NCBI GenBank assembly: GCA_022578965.1
Contig: MU400537.1
Coordinates: 62,001 to 126,000, forward strand
Origin: Xylaria sp. FL1777
Taxonomy: Eukaryota > Ascomycota > Sordariomycetes > Xylariales > Xylariaceae
Length of the DNA: 64,000 nt
Reading direction: 5' to 3'
Notes under the pieces: model-generated
What the model was told of the DNA's origin: nothing
Databases searched by the model: none
What the model saw: only the letters and a program-made list of their open reading frames with translations
Shown: piece after piece, positions 12,548-27,200 of the stretch
Position numbering within the stretch: position 1 is the first letter of the stretch
How the letters are laid out: each line of letters starts with the position of its first letter
Position numbers and translations under genes: made by a program

Positions 12548-12854
12548 TAAAATAAAGCAGTATAATTGCGCAAGATTTACTATAACACTTTAATTGTAAA
12601 GAAATAAGTTATAACTTACGCATTTAAGCAATTAGGCTATATATGAATTAAGAAATCAAACAATTAATTAAAGGGCTATTTAACAATATAAATAAAGCAA
12701 CTATAGTTAATTTTTATAATGTTAAGCGTAGTGGTTAAAATTTATACTTTAAAATTTAGCATAATACTTATACTTTTATTTTTACTATATAACTTAGCTT
12801 AGACTTACTTTAACTAGCTAGTTAGCTTATTTAGCTACTTTACTTTATTTTAAT
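12548..12854 (+). repeat. ~307-bp terminal repeat of X, copy 2 (3' LTR candidate)
   Basis: Same orientation as 27205-27512 and opposite to 7574-7879. It begins TAAAATAAAGCAG, matching TGAAATAAAGCAG in the less mutated copy, and ends near TACTTTATTTTAAT. Read on the minus strand it ends in TTTTA where the 27.2-kb copy ends TTTCA, i.e. a canonical CA end after one C-to-T change. Confidence 0.7.
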
Positions 12855-12864
12855 TTTCTTTTAT

Positions 12865-15670
12865 TAAAATACGGCTGCTTTTAGTTTATTTTAATACTTA
12901 TAATTATAAAGTTTCTTATTTTTATTAGCGTTTTTTAAATAAAGTTAATATTATTTTTTCTTGCTTATTTAGTTTTATAAGTTCTTTTTTATTTTTTTTG
13001 CTACATTTAAAAGTAGCTTAAGCTTTAGCGTTTATAAAAGCATTATAGCTTTGTTAAAACTAGTTTTAGCTTTTTTACGTATTTAGATATATAAGCAGAA
13101 GCCTTTAGAAGTACTTAGCGTTTTTTTTGTAAAAGTGCTTATAAGAAGTTTATATTTTTTTTTTTTTAAACTATTAAGCTTAATTAAATTTTATACTTAG
13201 CTTATTATACTTAAAAAAAAAAATATTTGTAAAAGTATTTATAGCAAAATAATTTTGTACTGCTAAAACGTTTTTATATTGCTTATAATAAGATTTTTTT
13301 AGTATAACTATTAGTTTTTTTTGCTAGGAACTTTTTTTGCGCTTTAAAGTAAAAAGCACTAAGAAAGCAAAACAATTAACTTTTAGTTTTTTTTTTGGCG
13401 TTTTTTTTTTACTTCGTGTATTTTTAGCGCTTAATAGTAAAAAAGCCAACTTATTAGATTTAAAAAGAGTTGCTTTTAGTTTTTTTAAGAAATAATAAGG
13501 TTTAATGCTTATTAAAAGCAATAAACGTAAATCTTTTTACAATTTAAAGCTAAAGTGCTTTTTAAAGTTTGTTTTTAAAAATTAAATAAGCTATTTATAA
13601 CTTTTTTAATCGTTAATACTTTTTTTTAAATATTAGCTTATTAAGTTATAAAACACGTAGTATAAATATAAAGCTTTAATAAACCTATATATATAATTAT
13701 TATGCTAACAAAAGCAAGAAAATATAAAATAGCTTAATATAACCTTTATATTAAAGTGCTTTATTGTTTAATACTTTTGTAATCTTTAGAAAATTTGTTT
13801 GTTATTTTTATTAGTAGCATGTTTAAAGTTTAAAATATATGCTATTTTTAAAATAATATTAATAAAAATAATAATTTAATAATTGTTTAGGCAATATTTT
13901 ATTATAAGATATTTTATTTAAAAAGTTATAGTAATTATTGTAGCTTATTTTACGTTTTGCTAGTTTATAAAAAGATTTTTTATAAACTAGCTATACTTAG
14001 GTTTAATACTTATTTTTAAAGCTTTAGTTTTTTTATTTGTATATAGCTAAAGCAATACGTTTAATAAAGCTTTTATTTTGTGCTTATTTAGCTATTTTTT
14101 AGCGTTTAGCTTTATAAGAATATTTGTAATATAAACAGCTTTAATTTTTTATTTTGTAGTGTTTATTTTATAGAGGTTTTTATAGCAGCTATAAATAGCA
14201 AGCCTTTTTTAGTGATTTAAATACCTTTATTTATACTAATAAGTTCTTTTAGTAGCTATTTGTTATTTTAAAAGGAAAGTTTTTAGCTATTGCTTTTTAT
14301 TATTTTTATATATTGTTTTTAAAACTTTATTTAGTAAAGAACAATAAGCTAGCTTTTGTTTATTGTAAGGCTTTAGTTTATTAAAATGTTTTATGTTATT
14401 ATTTTCTTAATAATTATTTAAAGCTTTTTTTAATAGTAGTTTTTTTAGAGATTTTATAAATAATAACTGCTAAATATTTAGTTTTTATACTGCAGGTTTT
14501 TACTTCTTATGTAGTTTTAGCTTTATTATTAAAACTATTAAATTTTTTATAAATATAACGTTAAACTTATTAAAGCAAAAATTATTATTTTTGTAGTGTT
14601 TTTTAATTTTAAATAAATACTATATTAATATTATAGAACTTTTTATAGCTATAAATTTTAACATTTAGTTTGCAGCTTATAAAAATGCTTTTAAATATTT
14701 AGTTTTTAGTTTAAGCATATAAAATAGCGTTTTATTTACGTTTATTAAGCAGTTTTATGTAGTAAAGTATGCTATAAAAGCTTTTCTTTAAAAATTAAGC
14801 GCTTTTTTACTTAGCAACAAGTTAAAAATATAAAGAACTTTTATTAAGATTATATATAATATAAACTATTAATATCTTAATACTTTTTTATTGCAATACT
14901 TTTTATATATTAAGTATATTACTTTTTTTTATATTTGTTAAACTAAGTTTAAAAATAAGTTCTAGCAAGTTTTGCTATTTTTAAAGAACGCGTAGCTAAA
15001 ATGCTTTTTTAGTACTACTTTTTTTTTTTTTTTTAAGTTTTTAAAAAACAAACTTTTTATAAAAGTTATTTTTTTTTATATAAAATAAGATTTTAAAACA
15101 GACTTCAAAAAAACATTAACTAAAAAAAATAGTATGTTTTTTAGCTAAACATTTTTTGTATTTAGTTCTTTAATCTACAAAAAAAGCTAGCAAGCTAAAT
15201 ATTTTTTGTACTTTAAACTTTTAATAATTATTAGCTCTTTTTTAAAGCTGTTCTTAAAAAGCCTTTAGTTTTTAAAGAAAAGCTTTTTATAATTAGCAGT
15301 TAAGTTTATATATATATGCTTATTTTTTTTTCTTTTTGCTTTTTTTTTAAAGTTTGCTATTTTTTGTGCTAGTTGTTTGTATGCTTTAATATTAAATGTT
15401 AGCTCTTTAGAGCTTTTAAAAAGAAATGCTTTCATTTTTAATTAATCTGTAATACTAATAACTTCCTTAAAAATAAAAAATATAATAATTAAAAGCGTAT
15501 ATATATAATAAAAGCAATCCTTAATAATATTTAAACGTATATATATTTTTGCTATGTTTTGCAATTAAATAAAAAGTATAAGCAAGTTAGAAATTCTAAT
15601 ATAAGTTAAAAGTATAAAAGCAAATAGTATAAAAAGGTATAAAATGCAAGTATTAATATTAATACTATTT
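12865..15670 (-). pseudogene. degraded long reading frame of element X, copy 2; function unrecognised
   Basis: This is the counterpart of the plus-strand frame in copy 1. The longest uninterrupted piece is 65 codons (13521-13324). It contains YYFLKKLKAT and LAFLLLSAKNTRSKKKTPKK, while copy 1 has a stop at the Arg of NTR and Leu at the Pro. Two independently damaged copies preserving one frame over 2.8 kb support a former protein of over 900 residues. No family was recognised. It follows gypsy pol on the same strand with a ~2.8-kb gap. Confidence 0.55.
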
Positions 15671-18529
15671 GCTATATGCAGTTTAATATTTTTAATTGCT
15701 AATTTAAGTTATTACTTTTTAATAATTGCAAAATTTTTTAAATATAAATGCTAAAAGCATTTATACTAAATGCAAGAAATTAAAACTTATTAAATAAGTA
15801 AAATAGCAAAGTTAAGTATAAATAAAAGGTTTAAGTAAAGCAAATATAATAAAAAAAAAGCTAGAATATATATTTTTAAACTAGCGTATTTTCTTTTTAT
15901 AAACTTATTATACTATTTTTAATTTATTAATTAATTATTTTATTGCTAAAATAAATCATTAATTGCTAAATGCCTTTATAATAATTATTTTTTATATATT
16001 TATACTAATATTAATTAAAAAATAAGTAAATAAAGTAGTTTTAATTAGCTAAATAGTTACTTTTTAACTTTTTTTTAATATACTTATAACTTATTTTTTC
16101 CAAATATTTATTGCTACTAATAACAAAATAAATAACTTAAGCTTTAGTAAGTATAAAAAAAAGGCTTGTTTTTTTTTTTAATTTGTTTTTTTTTAAGTAG
16201 TTTTAAAGCTTAGATTTTTTTTGCAATCTTTTTTCTTAGTGCTTAAGTCTTTAGATTACTTAGTTTATACCTTTATTATGGAGTTTTTGTTTTTAGGTAG
16301 TATAATTAATGCTTGCTTAATTAAGTATTTAAAGAATAATTTTCGCGTTATTAATAAAGTTTTAAACAATTAAAAAGCATTATAGTAGTTAATTAATATT
16401 TAAAAAATTAATACTGCTTAGCTAATAAACAGTTATATTTGTAATATTTAAAAAGTTAAGTTTACTAACAAATAGCAAAATATACGTGCTTTTTTTTTTC
16501 TTAAATTTTATTTTTTTTATTTAGCTAACTTTTTTTGTTTTATATAATTAAGTATTAAGCTGTTTACAAATTAAGATTTTTAGTAGTAACGCTAGTAGCA
16601 AATATATTTAATAAAAAGTTAATTATAATTTTTTTTATATATGCTATACAAATTAACATATTTAAGCTAGCTTTAGCTAAGTAAAAAAGCAAAAATATTT
16701 AAAATCTTGTTTATTATATATAAAAGCAACTAAAAGCAGTTCTTAAAGCAAATATATATATTAGATTTTTTATAATTTCTGCTAACTTATAGCTATGTTT
16801 ATATAGCTGTTTAAAATACAAAATGCTATACTTTGTAAGCATTATAAACAGTTGCTAATAATAGCTAAAAGTAAAAGATATATAAAGCTTTATTTTTTTT
16901 TTTTTTGCTGCACTATTCTGGAATAAAGGTTTAGTATATATGCTAACTATACGTTTATTATTTAGTTATAAAACTATTTATTTTATAAGTTTAAAAGCAA
17001 CGTAGCTAAATATTTTAGGGCTAGTATAATAATTGCAGTAGTTAAAGAAAATTCTACGCTTAAAAACTCCAAAAAACAAATAGTTTTAATTAAAGATATT
17101 TTTGTTTGCTTAACTAAAAAAAGAACTAAATTAAAACGCAAGTTAAAGTGTTTCTTTTAAGCTAATCTTGTTGCTTAGCTTATTAAGTGTAATGTTAATA
17201 AGTAATAATTTAGTATTGCTTAAAAAATTAGCATAACGCTTAAATGTTTAAGAAAATAGCTAAAGAAATAAATTAAATAAGTTATATAAAATAAAATAAA
17301 ATAAAAAATTAAACGATTTGCTTATATAACAATGTTTTTTTTAATACAATTTGCGATTATTTTTTTTTATTGCATAGCTTATAAATTCTTTTTTAAGCAT
17401 AATAAATAAAAAAAAAATAGTTATTATATAAAAAGTTAAGTTGCAATATTTATAAAAGCAAATATATAAAACTTTTATAACAAAAAAATCAAAAATATAT
17501 AAAATAAAAATTATTAATACTAAATTGTTAAATTTTTTTCTGTTTCTTTTTTAGTTTTTGTTTTTTTAGCTTTATATAATTAAATAATTCTGCTTAATTT
17601 TCTATAGCAAAGTTTTGTTTTTGCTAAGCTTGCTTTAAACTTTGCTTAAACGTTTACTGTTTTACTAAATGTTTATTATTGCTTAATAGCAGCTTTAGGT
17701 TATTACTAGTAATTTAAGCACATAAAGTATAAACTAATAATTCCTTAGGGTATAATAATAGTGTTTTTTGCTTTTTAGCAGTTCTAAAGTTTTTATTAAG
17801 TATTAAATAGTTTAAACTAGAAGCAAAAAAAGCTGTTTAGTTTTAAATAAAAGTAATAAAACAATTAAAAGTAAAAAAACTTATGCGCAAGCGTTAGTGT
17901 AATAAAATAAACTTAAGTAGTTAAAACTAATAAGTAGTTTTTATTTTTGTTTTTTTTGTTTTTACGCATTTTTAAAGAAAAGCAATAATAATTTATACTA
18001 GAACTAAGCTGCTTAGTTATCCAAAAAACGTTAAAATAAAATAAAGACCTATATTTTTAGCGTAATAGTAAAAGAAGTGCTAACAAACTAGCTGCTATAA
18101 AACTAACAAATATAAAACTAATAAAAAAAAAGCTATAAAAAACGCGCTTAGTTTTAAGCAAAAAAAAATAGTTTTGTGCATTATAACTTGATTATATAAA
18201 CTTGTATAATTAGTAAAAATAAAAAATAAAACAATTAGTAAAAAAACAAAAAGTAAAAAAAAAAAAATCTGTTGCTTTAGCTTTTGTTAATTATTACTTT
18301 TTAAAGCGCTTTGTAGTATAATAGCTAAAAGAATAAGGTAAGCTATTATATTTTTTAGCACTTAAAATATTTAAGGCGCTAAAAGTTGTACTGCAGCTTT
18401 TATAAACTCGAAAAGCTTTTATAACTAATTATATTTTTTTTGCTCCTTGCAGCTTAACTGCTATAGCTTTAATTATTAAAGGCTTTATTGTTTTAGTTTA
18501 GTTTTTAGTAAATAACTATAATACTAATA
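15671..18529 (-). other. region of X between the integrase end and the long frame
   Basis: This is the 3' flank of pol on the minus strand, shared with copy 1 up to 18313. I see no recognisable domain. It is the empty-site reference for the SINE (near 17260) and for the LTR element inserted in copy 1 (near 18313). Confidence 0.5.
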
Positions 18530-21250
18530 GTTTATATATTAAAGTTAAAATTCTTTAGTTTTTAGTACTTTTAGTTATTTTATATAAATTGCTTTAATTT
18601 TTCAAAAAAAAATAACCTTTTTAATTTTTTGCTAGTTAGTTTTGCTAATTAGTATTGCTTATAATTAACATTTTTCTTAACTTTATAAAAGCTAATCTAT
18701 TTATATAGCAGCTTTTTATTGTTAAACTTATTTATTAAAAGCATAGTATTATAAAAAAAAACAAAAAAGCTTTTTTTAAGTAGTTGCTTAATTTTATAAG
18801 CGTTTTTCTAAAATTTAGCTTTTGCAGCTAATTTTTTTTTTTTAGTTATAATTGCTTTAACTTTTATAATATTTTAGTTGTAGCGTTTTAGCTGCTTAAC
18901 TTTAGCTTTAATAAGATTTTTATAAAAAGCAACATTTTGCTATTTAATTACTTTTTACGTTAGTATTACATTTTTTACTAGCAAAATTAGCATTTTTTTA
19001 TATATTAGCTTATATAAGCTATAGCTATAGTAGCACACAAAAATATAATCTGCTTATACTATTAAGTTTAAGTATTTTAGCTAATTTTTTCCGGTTTTAT
19101 TTATTACTTATATAAAGCTTTTTTTTATTAGCTTATAGCTTTTTTTAATAAAGCTTTAGGCCTAAAAATAGTAAGCTAAACTATAGTTTATTTTGTAGCT
19201 TAAAGTATTTACTGCGTTTTTTACTTCTTTTTTAAATTTAAAGCTATTATTACACTTAATTTTAATAAGGACTCTATGCTAAAATACGATTTTTTTTTTA
19301 ATAAATTTAAGTATTTTTAAAAAATCTACGTGTTTTAAAAGTTCGGCTTTTAAGTAAGTTGTTATTTTGCATTTTGCTTTTATAATAGCTTTAAATTTAT
19401 TGCTTAATAGCATAGTTTACATATTTATAACCTAAGAAACTAAGAAATCCAAAAAGTAATTAAAACAGTGTTTTTTAGTTTTTTTGCTATTAGTGGATTT
19501 TTAGCAATTAAAACAACTAGCAATTATAACATAAACATTTTAATAAAGGCCTTTTTAGTAATATTCTTAAGTTATTTGTTAAGTTATAGATATTTAGTTT
19601 TTATATATTATCTTTTTATAGTTTTTTTTAATAAAAGCCTTTTAGGTTTTTTTGTTGTTAATAACCTTTCTTAGCATTTTTTTAAACTTTGCTTTTTTTT
19701 AAAGGATGAACTTGTTAACGAAAAATTTAAAAGCTTTTTTTTTAAAGTAATTCCGCTTTTTTTTTGTTGTAAGTTTTTTTGGAACTTGCCTAAAAATAAA
19801 ATACTTAGCAATCTGCTTGCTTTCTTTGCTTTAATCTTTTTTTAAGTATAATAAAGGTTTTATTTTTTAGTATACTAAGCTTTTAACTAGTTAATCGCTT
19901 AATTTTTTATATGCAATAGTAATAACTATTATATATAGTTAAAAATTAATAAAATCTTTTATATTTTTTTTTTAATAATTATTTAACTTATTTAATAGCT
20001 TAAAAGGTTTTCTAGAAAGCTTATTAGCAGCTATATGTTTTTTTCTTAGCACATAGTAAAGTATAAAATTAAAGGTCTTTATATATGCTATTTATTTCGT
20101 TAATTAAGCATTTAGTAATACTGAAAATCTATTGTTTAGCTAAGCTATAAGAACTTTTGCATTAGTTTTTAAATAAAATATAATCTTATAAAAATAGTTA
20201 TATAACTTCCAAAAAGTTTTAATAATAGCAAGCTTTTTTAGCTTTATAGCATTATATCTTTTTTTAAGGCTTTTTTATGTTTTAAACTTATATTTTGCTA
20301 GTTTAATAGCTTTATTAACCTTTTAGCATAAAATAGCGCTTTAGCTAGTTCTAAAAGCATTAACCTTTAGCTAAATAAGTTTTCTTATATAATTAAAAGT
20401 AATAAAAATAAAAGCTATTATAATAGCTTTCTAAAGCTCTTTTATAGCTTTTTTTTGCAGTTCTTTAAAGCAAAACAGCTTATTTTTCCGTAATAAGACC
20501 GTTAATAGTTTTGCAATTATAGCATACCTTTATATTTATATCTAGTAATATACCGTTATTTTTAAAAAAGACTGTATTTCTGTAATGTTTTTGTAAGTCT
20601 TTTATTCGAGAATTTTTACTATTTTTGCTTTTACTAAGCTTTTGCTATTAGTGCTATATATATATTTTATTATTTTAGTTGTTTGTTTTGCTTATTTATT
20701 TTTAAGTACGTTAGCTATAATTTTAGCTAACTTAAAATTAAGTAGTATAGCATTAAAATTCTTAAAATGCTTTAGTATAAACTGCTTAATATTTAAAGCA
20801 ACTTTATGATTATTATACTTAGTAGTAAGTTTTTTAACTATTATATTATTAAAAAAAGGTTTGCATTTTATTAGTAATATATTATATAAAACTTTTAATA
20901 GTACCTTTAAAAATTAGGCTACTAAATTTATTGCTTTTTGCAGGAAAATAATTATTTAAAGAGAGCTTATTAGTATAAAAAAAGCAGTTATTGCTTAGCT
21001 AAAAATAAAAAGTAGTATTTAATTGTATTTTAAAAATAAATTGATTATAAAAATTACTTTATATATTGCGAACTTTTTAAAGAACTTATTATAGCTTTAA
21101 AAAAAATTAGCATTACGTATAATAACTGCGTTTATTTTTATAGCTAAGTTAATTAATTAAACCTTTTTACTTTTTTTTTGTACTAAGAACTAAGTGTTGC
21201 AATATAAACTGTAGGCTTTTTTAAAAACGCTATGTTTAAGTTAAATCTTT
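18530..21250 (-). pseudogene. Ty3/gypsy pol remnant: reverse transcriptase, RNase H, integrase
   Basis: Minus-strand translation from 21240 gives the fingers/palm pattern FLVQKKSKKV..LI..A.KINAV, then TAFF, then CKPFFNNII at 20842-20859, the YLDD-type catalytic box with both Asp changed to Asn. RNase H follows near 20370-20340 (LKVNAFRTS). Integrase core remnants lie at 19440-19000: KIKCNNSFKFKKEV holds the second catalytic Asp as Asn, then SLAYYF and IKKSYKLI. A C-terminal SH3-like piece lies near 18700-18540 (KLKRLFFLKN). Asp-to-Asn and stops at Gln, Trp and Arg are the C-to-T and G-to-A signature. The RT resembles the common fungal gypsy lineage with FLVPKKSGKYRLINA. No chromodomain was seen after the integrase. 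Confidence 0.85.
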
Positions 21251-24200
21251 AAAACTTCTATAGTAATGTTTTTTAAAGGTTTAAAAATCGGAATACTGCA
21301 AACTTGCTATGCTTTATAAAAAACTGTTTTAATTTTATAAAAAGAAAAGATTTTATTATATATTTTTTCTATTTTGGAAAAGTCCTAAAAAAGTGCTATT
21401 TTTTTGCAATACTATATTTTAGTTAGTAATGCTACTTTTTGCTAAATAAAGTTAATTATATAAAGCTTTTTTAAAAAAATAGCTAGTTGTTTAGTAATTA
21501 GTTGAGTGCTTTTAAGAGTAGTGCTAAAACGTAAATATATGTTTTAATAAATGCTATTTTGTTAAAATAGTACGGAATTTTCTAGGTAATAGCTTGCTTT
21601 TTTTAAAGCTTGCTTTTTTTACTTATAAAATCTAAATAAAACAGTACTATTAAATAGTACGTTATTTTTAAAATAAATCTTTTTATCTTTTGTTTTGTAT
21701 ATTATATTTAAAATTATTGTTTTATTTCTTATTGATTTATTAGTTTTTAAGGCTTAAAAAGTTAATAGTGCTTAAGTTAAAGTTATAATTAAGTTATATT
21801 TGCTTTTTAATTTGTATGCAAGATTTTTAGTCTTTGCAATTGTTAATTTTTTAGCGTTTTTTTGCTTTAGCGCTTTTTTTATTGCGATTAAAAGTATTTT
21901 AAATAGTTGATTATTATTAAAAATAGCGCGGACTTTTTTATTGTTTTATATTTTTAGGTTCTTAAAAAGTTTAATATTTTATATAAAGAAATTTAGGAAA
22001 GCTACTAACGTTATATTATTATATAAGTTTTAATTTTTCTAAAAGTTTGCACTTTTATGTTTTTTTAAACTATGTTTTTTTAATTTTTTTTTTACTTTTT
22101 TTTGCTAATTGTTAGATTTTTTATCTAAGGTCTAGTATTTTTGTGCCTTATGTAGCTTATTTACTAAGCTAGTAGTTTAGCAAATATACATTAGTTTTTT
22201 AGTTATTAATAGCTTTAAGCTTTTAAACTTAGTTCTTTAATATAGTTTATTATTAGTATAATAATCTAGCTAGTTTTAAGTATTATACTAGCTATTATAT
22301 AAAAGCCTTAAAAGTATAAACTTATTTAAGACTTTATAATAAAGTTTATTTTTAGCAATAAGAAATAAATAGCTTGTTTTTTGCTAACTATATATAGCAA
22401 AAAAAGCAGCAATTTTTTACTTATTTAAATAGTAGTTTTTAAGCATTTTATACATTTAACTAAATCACTAGTCCAGTTAAATTTTTTCTAGGTTATATTT
22501 GTATTTTTAGTAGTAAAGCCGTTTTTATTAATAAATAAGTTTATAATAATGCTAGATTATGTTCCAAAATTAATAATTTTAATAATATTTCTTCTATAAA
22601 TTTTGTTTTTTATTTTTATAGTAAGCTTTAAGCAAAGCTATATATATTCTTTTAGCTTTATAACGTTTAAAAATATAACTAAAATACTTTGCAATTTTAG
22701 CAGCAAAGCTAATATAAAGCATAAATTTAAAAAGCTTAAATGTTTTTAGTTAAAATAATTTATTAAGCTTAAATTTTCTTTATTATAAAATCTGTACTTT
22801 AATGTTTTTTTAGATAAGTTTAAGCTACTACTGCTAATATAATTGTTATACTTTTTATAAATTCTTATTTTAAAAAGGTTAAAAGTCTAGTTAGCGCTTT
22901 TTAAAACTGTTAATGCTAGTTATGTTAGCTTTTTAAGCTTATTTTCTTTTTTTAGCGCTACTAATATAAAATTAGCATTAAGCCGAAGTTTAGCTAAAAA
23001 TACTACCTTTTTTAAAAGCGGCATAAGTATAATAACTAGTAACTTTTGCTTTTTTAGGTTATTTTCAAATAATAAATATATAGTATTACGTTAGTTTAAA
23101 ATTTTAAAAAGCATTTTATTAAACTTTAGCTTATTTTCTAACGTTTAAAAATCTAAAGCAATATAAGCAAAAAATAACATTATTTAATTATTTTATTGGT
23201 TTTAATTGCGAAAAACCTTTATTATTTTATAGCGTTGCTTTTTTAAAAAAGCAGCTATAAAACTAAGTTAAAGCATATAAATATATACTATAAAACTGTT
23301 ATATTTTATTCTTTTATTTATTTATGCTACTAAATAGTTTAATAAAAAGCTAGTTTTATAAGTGTTACTAAGCAATTTATATTTATTAAGCTAATTAGCT
23401 AATTATAATATTAGCTAAAAACTCTTTTGTGCTTTTTTAACTGCTAGCTATTAAAATCTTGTATTGTTTTTTAAAAAGTTTATACTTTTATAAAAAAAAG
23501 CATTCTTTATGTTTATTTAAGTTAAAATTTCCTGTAATAAAGTTTTTAGTTAAGCTTTATATTTTAACTTGTTGCTTTTTTTCTTTAGAATAAGTTATAA
23601 CATGTTTAATTTAATTTACTAGCTTAAACTTTTGCTAAGGTTATTTAAAAGCAGTAATATTATTTTTAGCATTAGCTTAAGAACTTTTGCTGCTTTAAAG
23701 TATAATTTAGCTTTTATTTAAGCAATTGTTTAAATAAAAACACTAGAGTACTTTAGAACTTTTAGTATAAAGTTTCTAAAAATAACATTTGTTTTTTTGT
23801 TTAAAAAGTTTTTAAACTTTTTAGCTTACATTTTTTCAAATTTTAAGCTTTTTTTTATAGGTTTTGCTTTTTAAATTCTTTAAAGCTTTTAACAATTAGA
23901 ACTTTTTAGTTCTAATAAAGTACTTTGCTTATAAAAATTATTGTTTATTTGTGTATTTTTAGTATTAAGCTAAGTAAAAGATTTGTTATTATTTAAATAA
24001 ATCTTTTTGATTGTTTAACTTACAAAAAGCTTTTTTTTTTGTTTTTTAGGTTTTTTTTTACTTTTTGTTTAGTAAAAAGCAGCTTTTCTAAATAAAAACT
24101 TATAACGATTAGCTTAAAACATATTTATGCTAATTTTTTTGCTTAGTATATAGCCTTGCAAAACCTTAGTACTGTTTGCATTATAAAAGGTGCTTTATGT

Positions 24201-27200
24201 AAAATTTTAATTAGTTGCAATAAAGCTATTATTTAGCTTGCTGTTTATTAAGTTATTTTTTTTAACATTGCAGGCTTTTGTTAGTTTTATTTTATAAAGC
24301 ATACTAGTTTAATTATTAAACTTTTTATTTAAAAATTAGTTTAACTGCTTGTTATTTAGTTAGTAAAGTTTTTTTTCTTTTTAACTTTTTTGTTTGCTTT
24401 TTATTTTAGCATTTAAATCTTTATTATTTAGGACAAGGTTTTTTTTTTGCAGTTAATAATAAGCTTTTTGCTTAAGCAGCTTATTATTGCTTAAAACAAA
24501 GTTATATATTTATTTTATTGCAGCATTTAAAATTCTTTTTTTATTTTTGCTAATTTTTATAACTTTAAAAGGAACTTTTATGCATTTAAAGCTTGCGAAA
24601 AATTTTGGCCTTTTTAAATACTATTTAGAGTTTTAATGTATAATGTTTTTTTTTTTTAATTTGTAAACAAAGTTATACTTATAAACATAATAATTATTTA
24701 TGCTACATTTTTAATAAATAGTTCTTTTTGCTAAATAAAGATTGTTTAATTTTACTTGTTATAAAAAATTAAACAATTATTTTTTTTGTTTTTGTTTTTT
24801 AAAGTTATATTTACTTCTTTATAAATATTTAAAAGTTATAGCATTAATGCTAAACATTTGCTTTTTTAATAAGTTTATGTTGATTTTATAATACTGTAGT
24901 GCTTATAGTTCTTAATTAACTGGCTAAACATACTGATTTTGCAGTTTTTTTAGCATTTTTTTTAGTTCTTTTTTTATAATTGCTATGTTTCCTTATTTTA
25001 ATTTTAGCTGCTATATTTGCTTAGTAATATTATTTATATTTTAGTTATAAGTAAAATGTTAAGCTAGCTTTACTTGCTGCTTTTTAATAATAACTGTTTT
25101 AGCAGCTAATATAGTTATATTAACAGCTAGCTTAGTAGCATTAATAGCAATATATAAAGGCTTATTAAAATTATAATTATATAAATAATTAACTTTTTTT
25201 TATGTTTTGCGTGCTTTTTTTGTTTTTTTAAAGTAAAAATTTAGCTTGGACTTTTTATTAATTTAGTTGTTTAGTGTTTTATAAAGGTTTTTATAAGACA
25301 TTTTGTTTAAGTTATTATATGATTTTTTGAAAAACTTTATTATTTTATTAATAGTATTTTAATTTAGCTTTTTAAGCAAACCTTAAGTAAGTTAAAAATT
25401 AAAATAGTAATTTTTTTAAGCTTTAATATTTTTAGCATATATTTAATGCTAAAAGAAATAAGTTTTAAGATTAATAAAGTATATAGCTTTTAAGCAAGCT
25501 TTAAAATCTTGCAATATAGCAATAGTAAACTTATTTTGCTTGAAGTTTTAAAGCTTAAACTTTTGTTTAAGCAGTTTATAAGCTTTAGTTTATAACGGAC
25601 AATCTTTTAGTATTATTTTTACTATTTTTTTTGTTTAAAAAGTATTATAATAAACGGAAACTTGTTTAATTTTATTAATGTTTTTAAAACGCTTTATGCA
25701 AAAAAAAGTATTTAAATCGTTTAGCTATTTGCTTATTTTTAACCTATTAAATAGCAAATGCTAGTTTAACCTTAAGTTAAAAAGCATAAATAATAGCTTA
25801 ATTTTAGCATTATGCTTATTATTAAAATAGCTTAAGCTAAATAAGGTTGCTTTAATACTTTTTAAAAACAATAAGCTAATTATTTTTATTTTTTTTGTTT
25901 GTAAGTAGTTTTAATGTTTTTTATATATTAAAGTAAGAAAATCTAACAATTTTTTATAGCTAGATTATTTAACTAAGCTATAGTTTTTAAACTTTTAAGC
26001 TATATAATAAATTAAAGTGAAGTTTATACAAAAGTAATAAAGAAAGTAAGCTATAAAGAATAATAAAGGTAAACTAAATAAAAATGTAAGTTTAAAAAGA
26101 AAGGAGGTATAAAGTGCTAAAAGTTTTTAGGTATTTTAAGTATTTAGGTTTTTTTGTGCTGTTTTTCTGGATTTTTTTTTTAGAAAACCTAACGATTTTT
26201 TTTGTTTACATTTATAAGAACTGCTAGCTTATTTTTTATAGCTTTTTAAGTTCTTTTTTAAATGCTTCTGTGTTTTTGTTTCTTATGCGCTTTTATTTTT
26301 TTGTGTGCTTTGTAGCGTTTAGTTTTCTTATTTTTTAATTTAGCTTGCTTTGCTTTATATAAGTTTTATTAAGCAGGCTTTATTTTTTTATAGCTTTTTA
26401 CTTATAAAAGTAATATGCCTTTTTTTTTTTTTTAAGGCTTTTTTATTTAATAATAAGCGCTATAAGAAAGCAATAGTTGCGTTTTGCGCAAAGTCTTTAA
26501 GCAATAGCTAGCTTATACCTAAGAAACTTTGCTTTTTATTTTTTAATAAAGAACTATATTAGTTTAAGAAATAAAATATATTTTTAATTGTTAAAAGCTT
26601 TATATATTAACGCGTAAACCTAGACTTATTTAGTATAAATAAGCGTTAAACTTGCTTACATTATAGCTTTTAAGAGTTTTAGCAACTTTTATTTTTTTTT
26701 TAGGCCTGTTTTTTGTTTTTTTTTGCTTATACGAGGGTAATTACGCTTTTTTTTTTGTAAAGTACTAGCTTTTTAGCGTAAATTTTCTATTTTTAGCCTT
26801 TTAAAAGTTTCCAACAAATAGTTTTTCAGCTATGCTATTTTAAGGACTGTACTAGTATTTTAATACTTAATTGTTATTTTGCTAGAAAAAATAGAAATGC
26901 TTTGCAAGCTAGATCAAAAAAAATAGTTTAATATTTTTATACGTTTGTTTTAAGCTTTATTGATTAAAGGCTGCTAGCTTAAACGTTTATACTAATTATA
27001 ACTAAACTACTTGCGCTAAATAAGCCTTGCTTATTGCTAGCTAAAGCAACTAAGTATAATATATTATGTTTTGCTTATAAGAATTGTAGCAATTAATAAA
27101 TAAATAAATTAAACATGTAAGTTAGCAATAATGAATTGCTTGTTTGTTAGTTTTGTAATATTATTTGTAGTAAGTAAAAGATCGGCTTTACTAAGGACAC

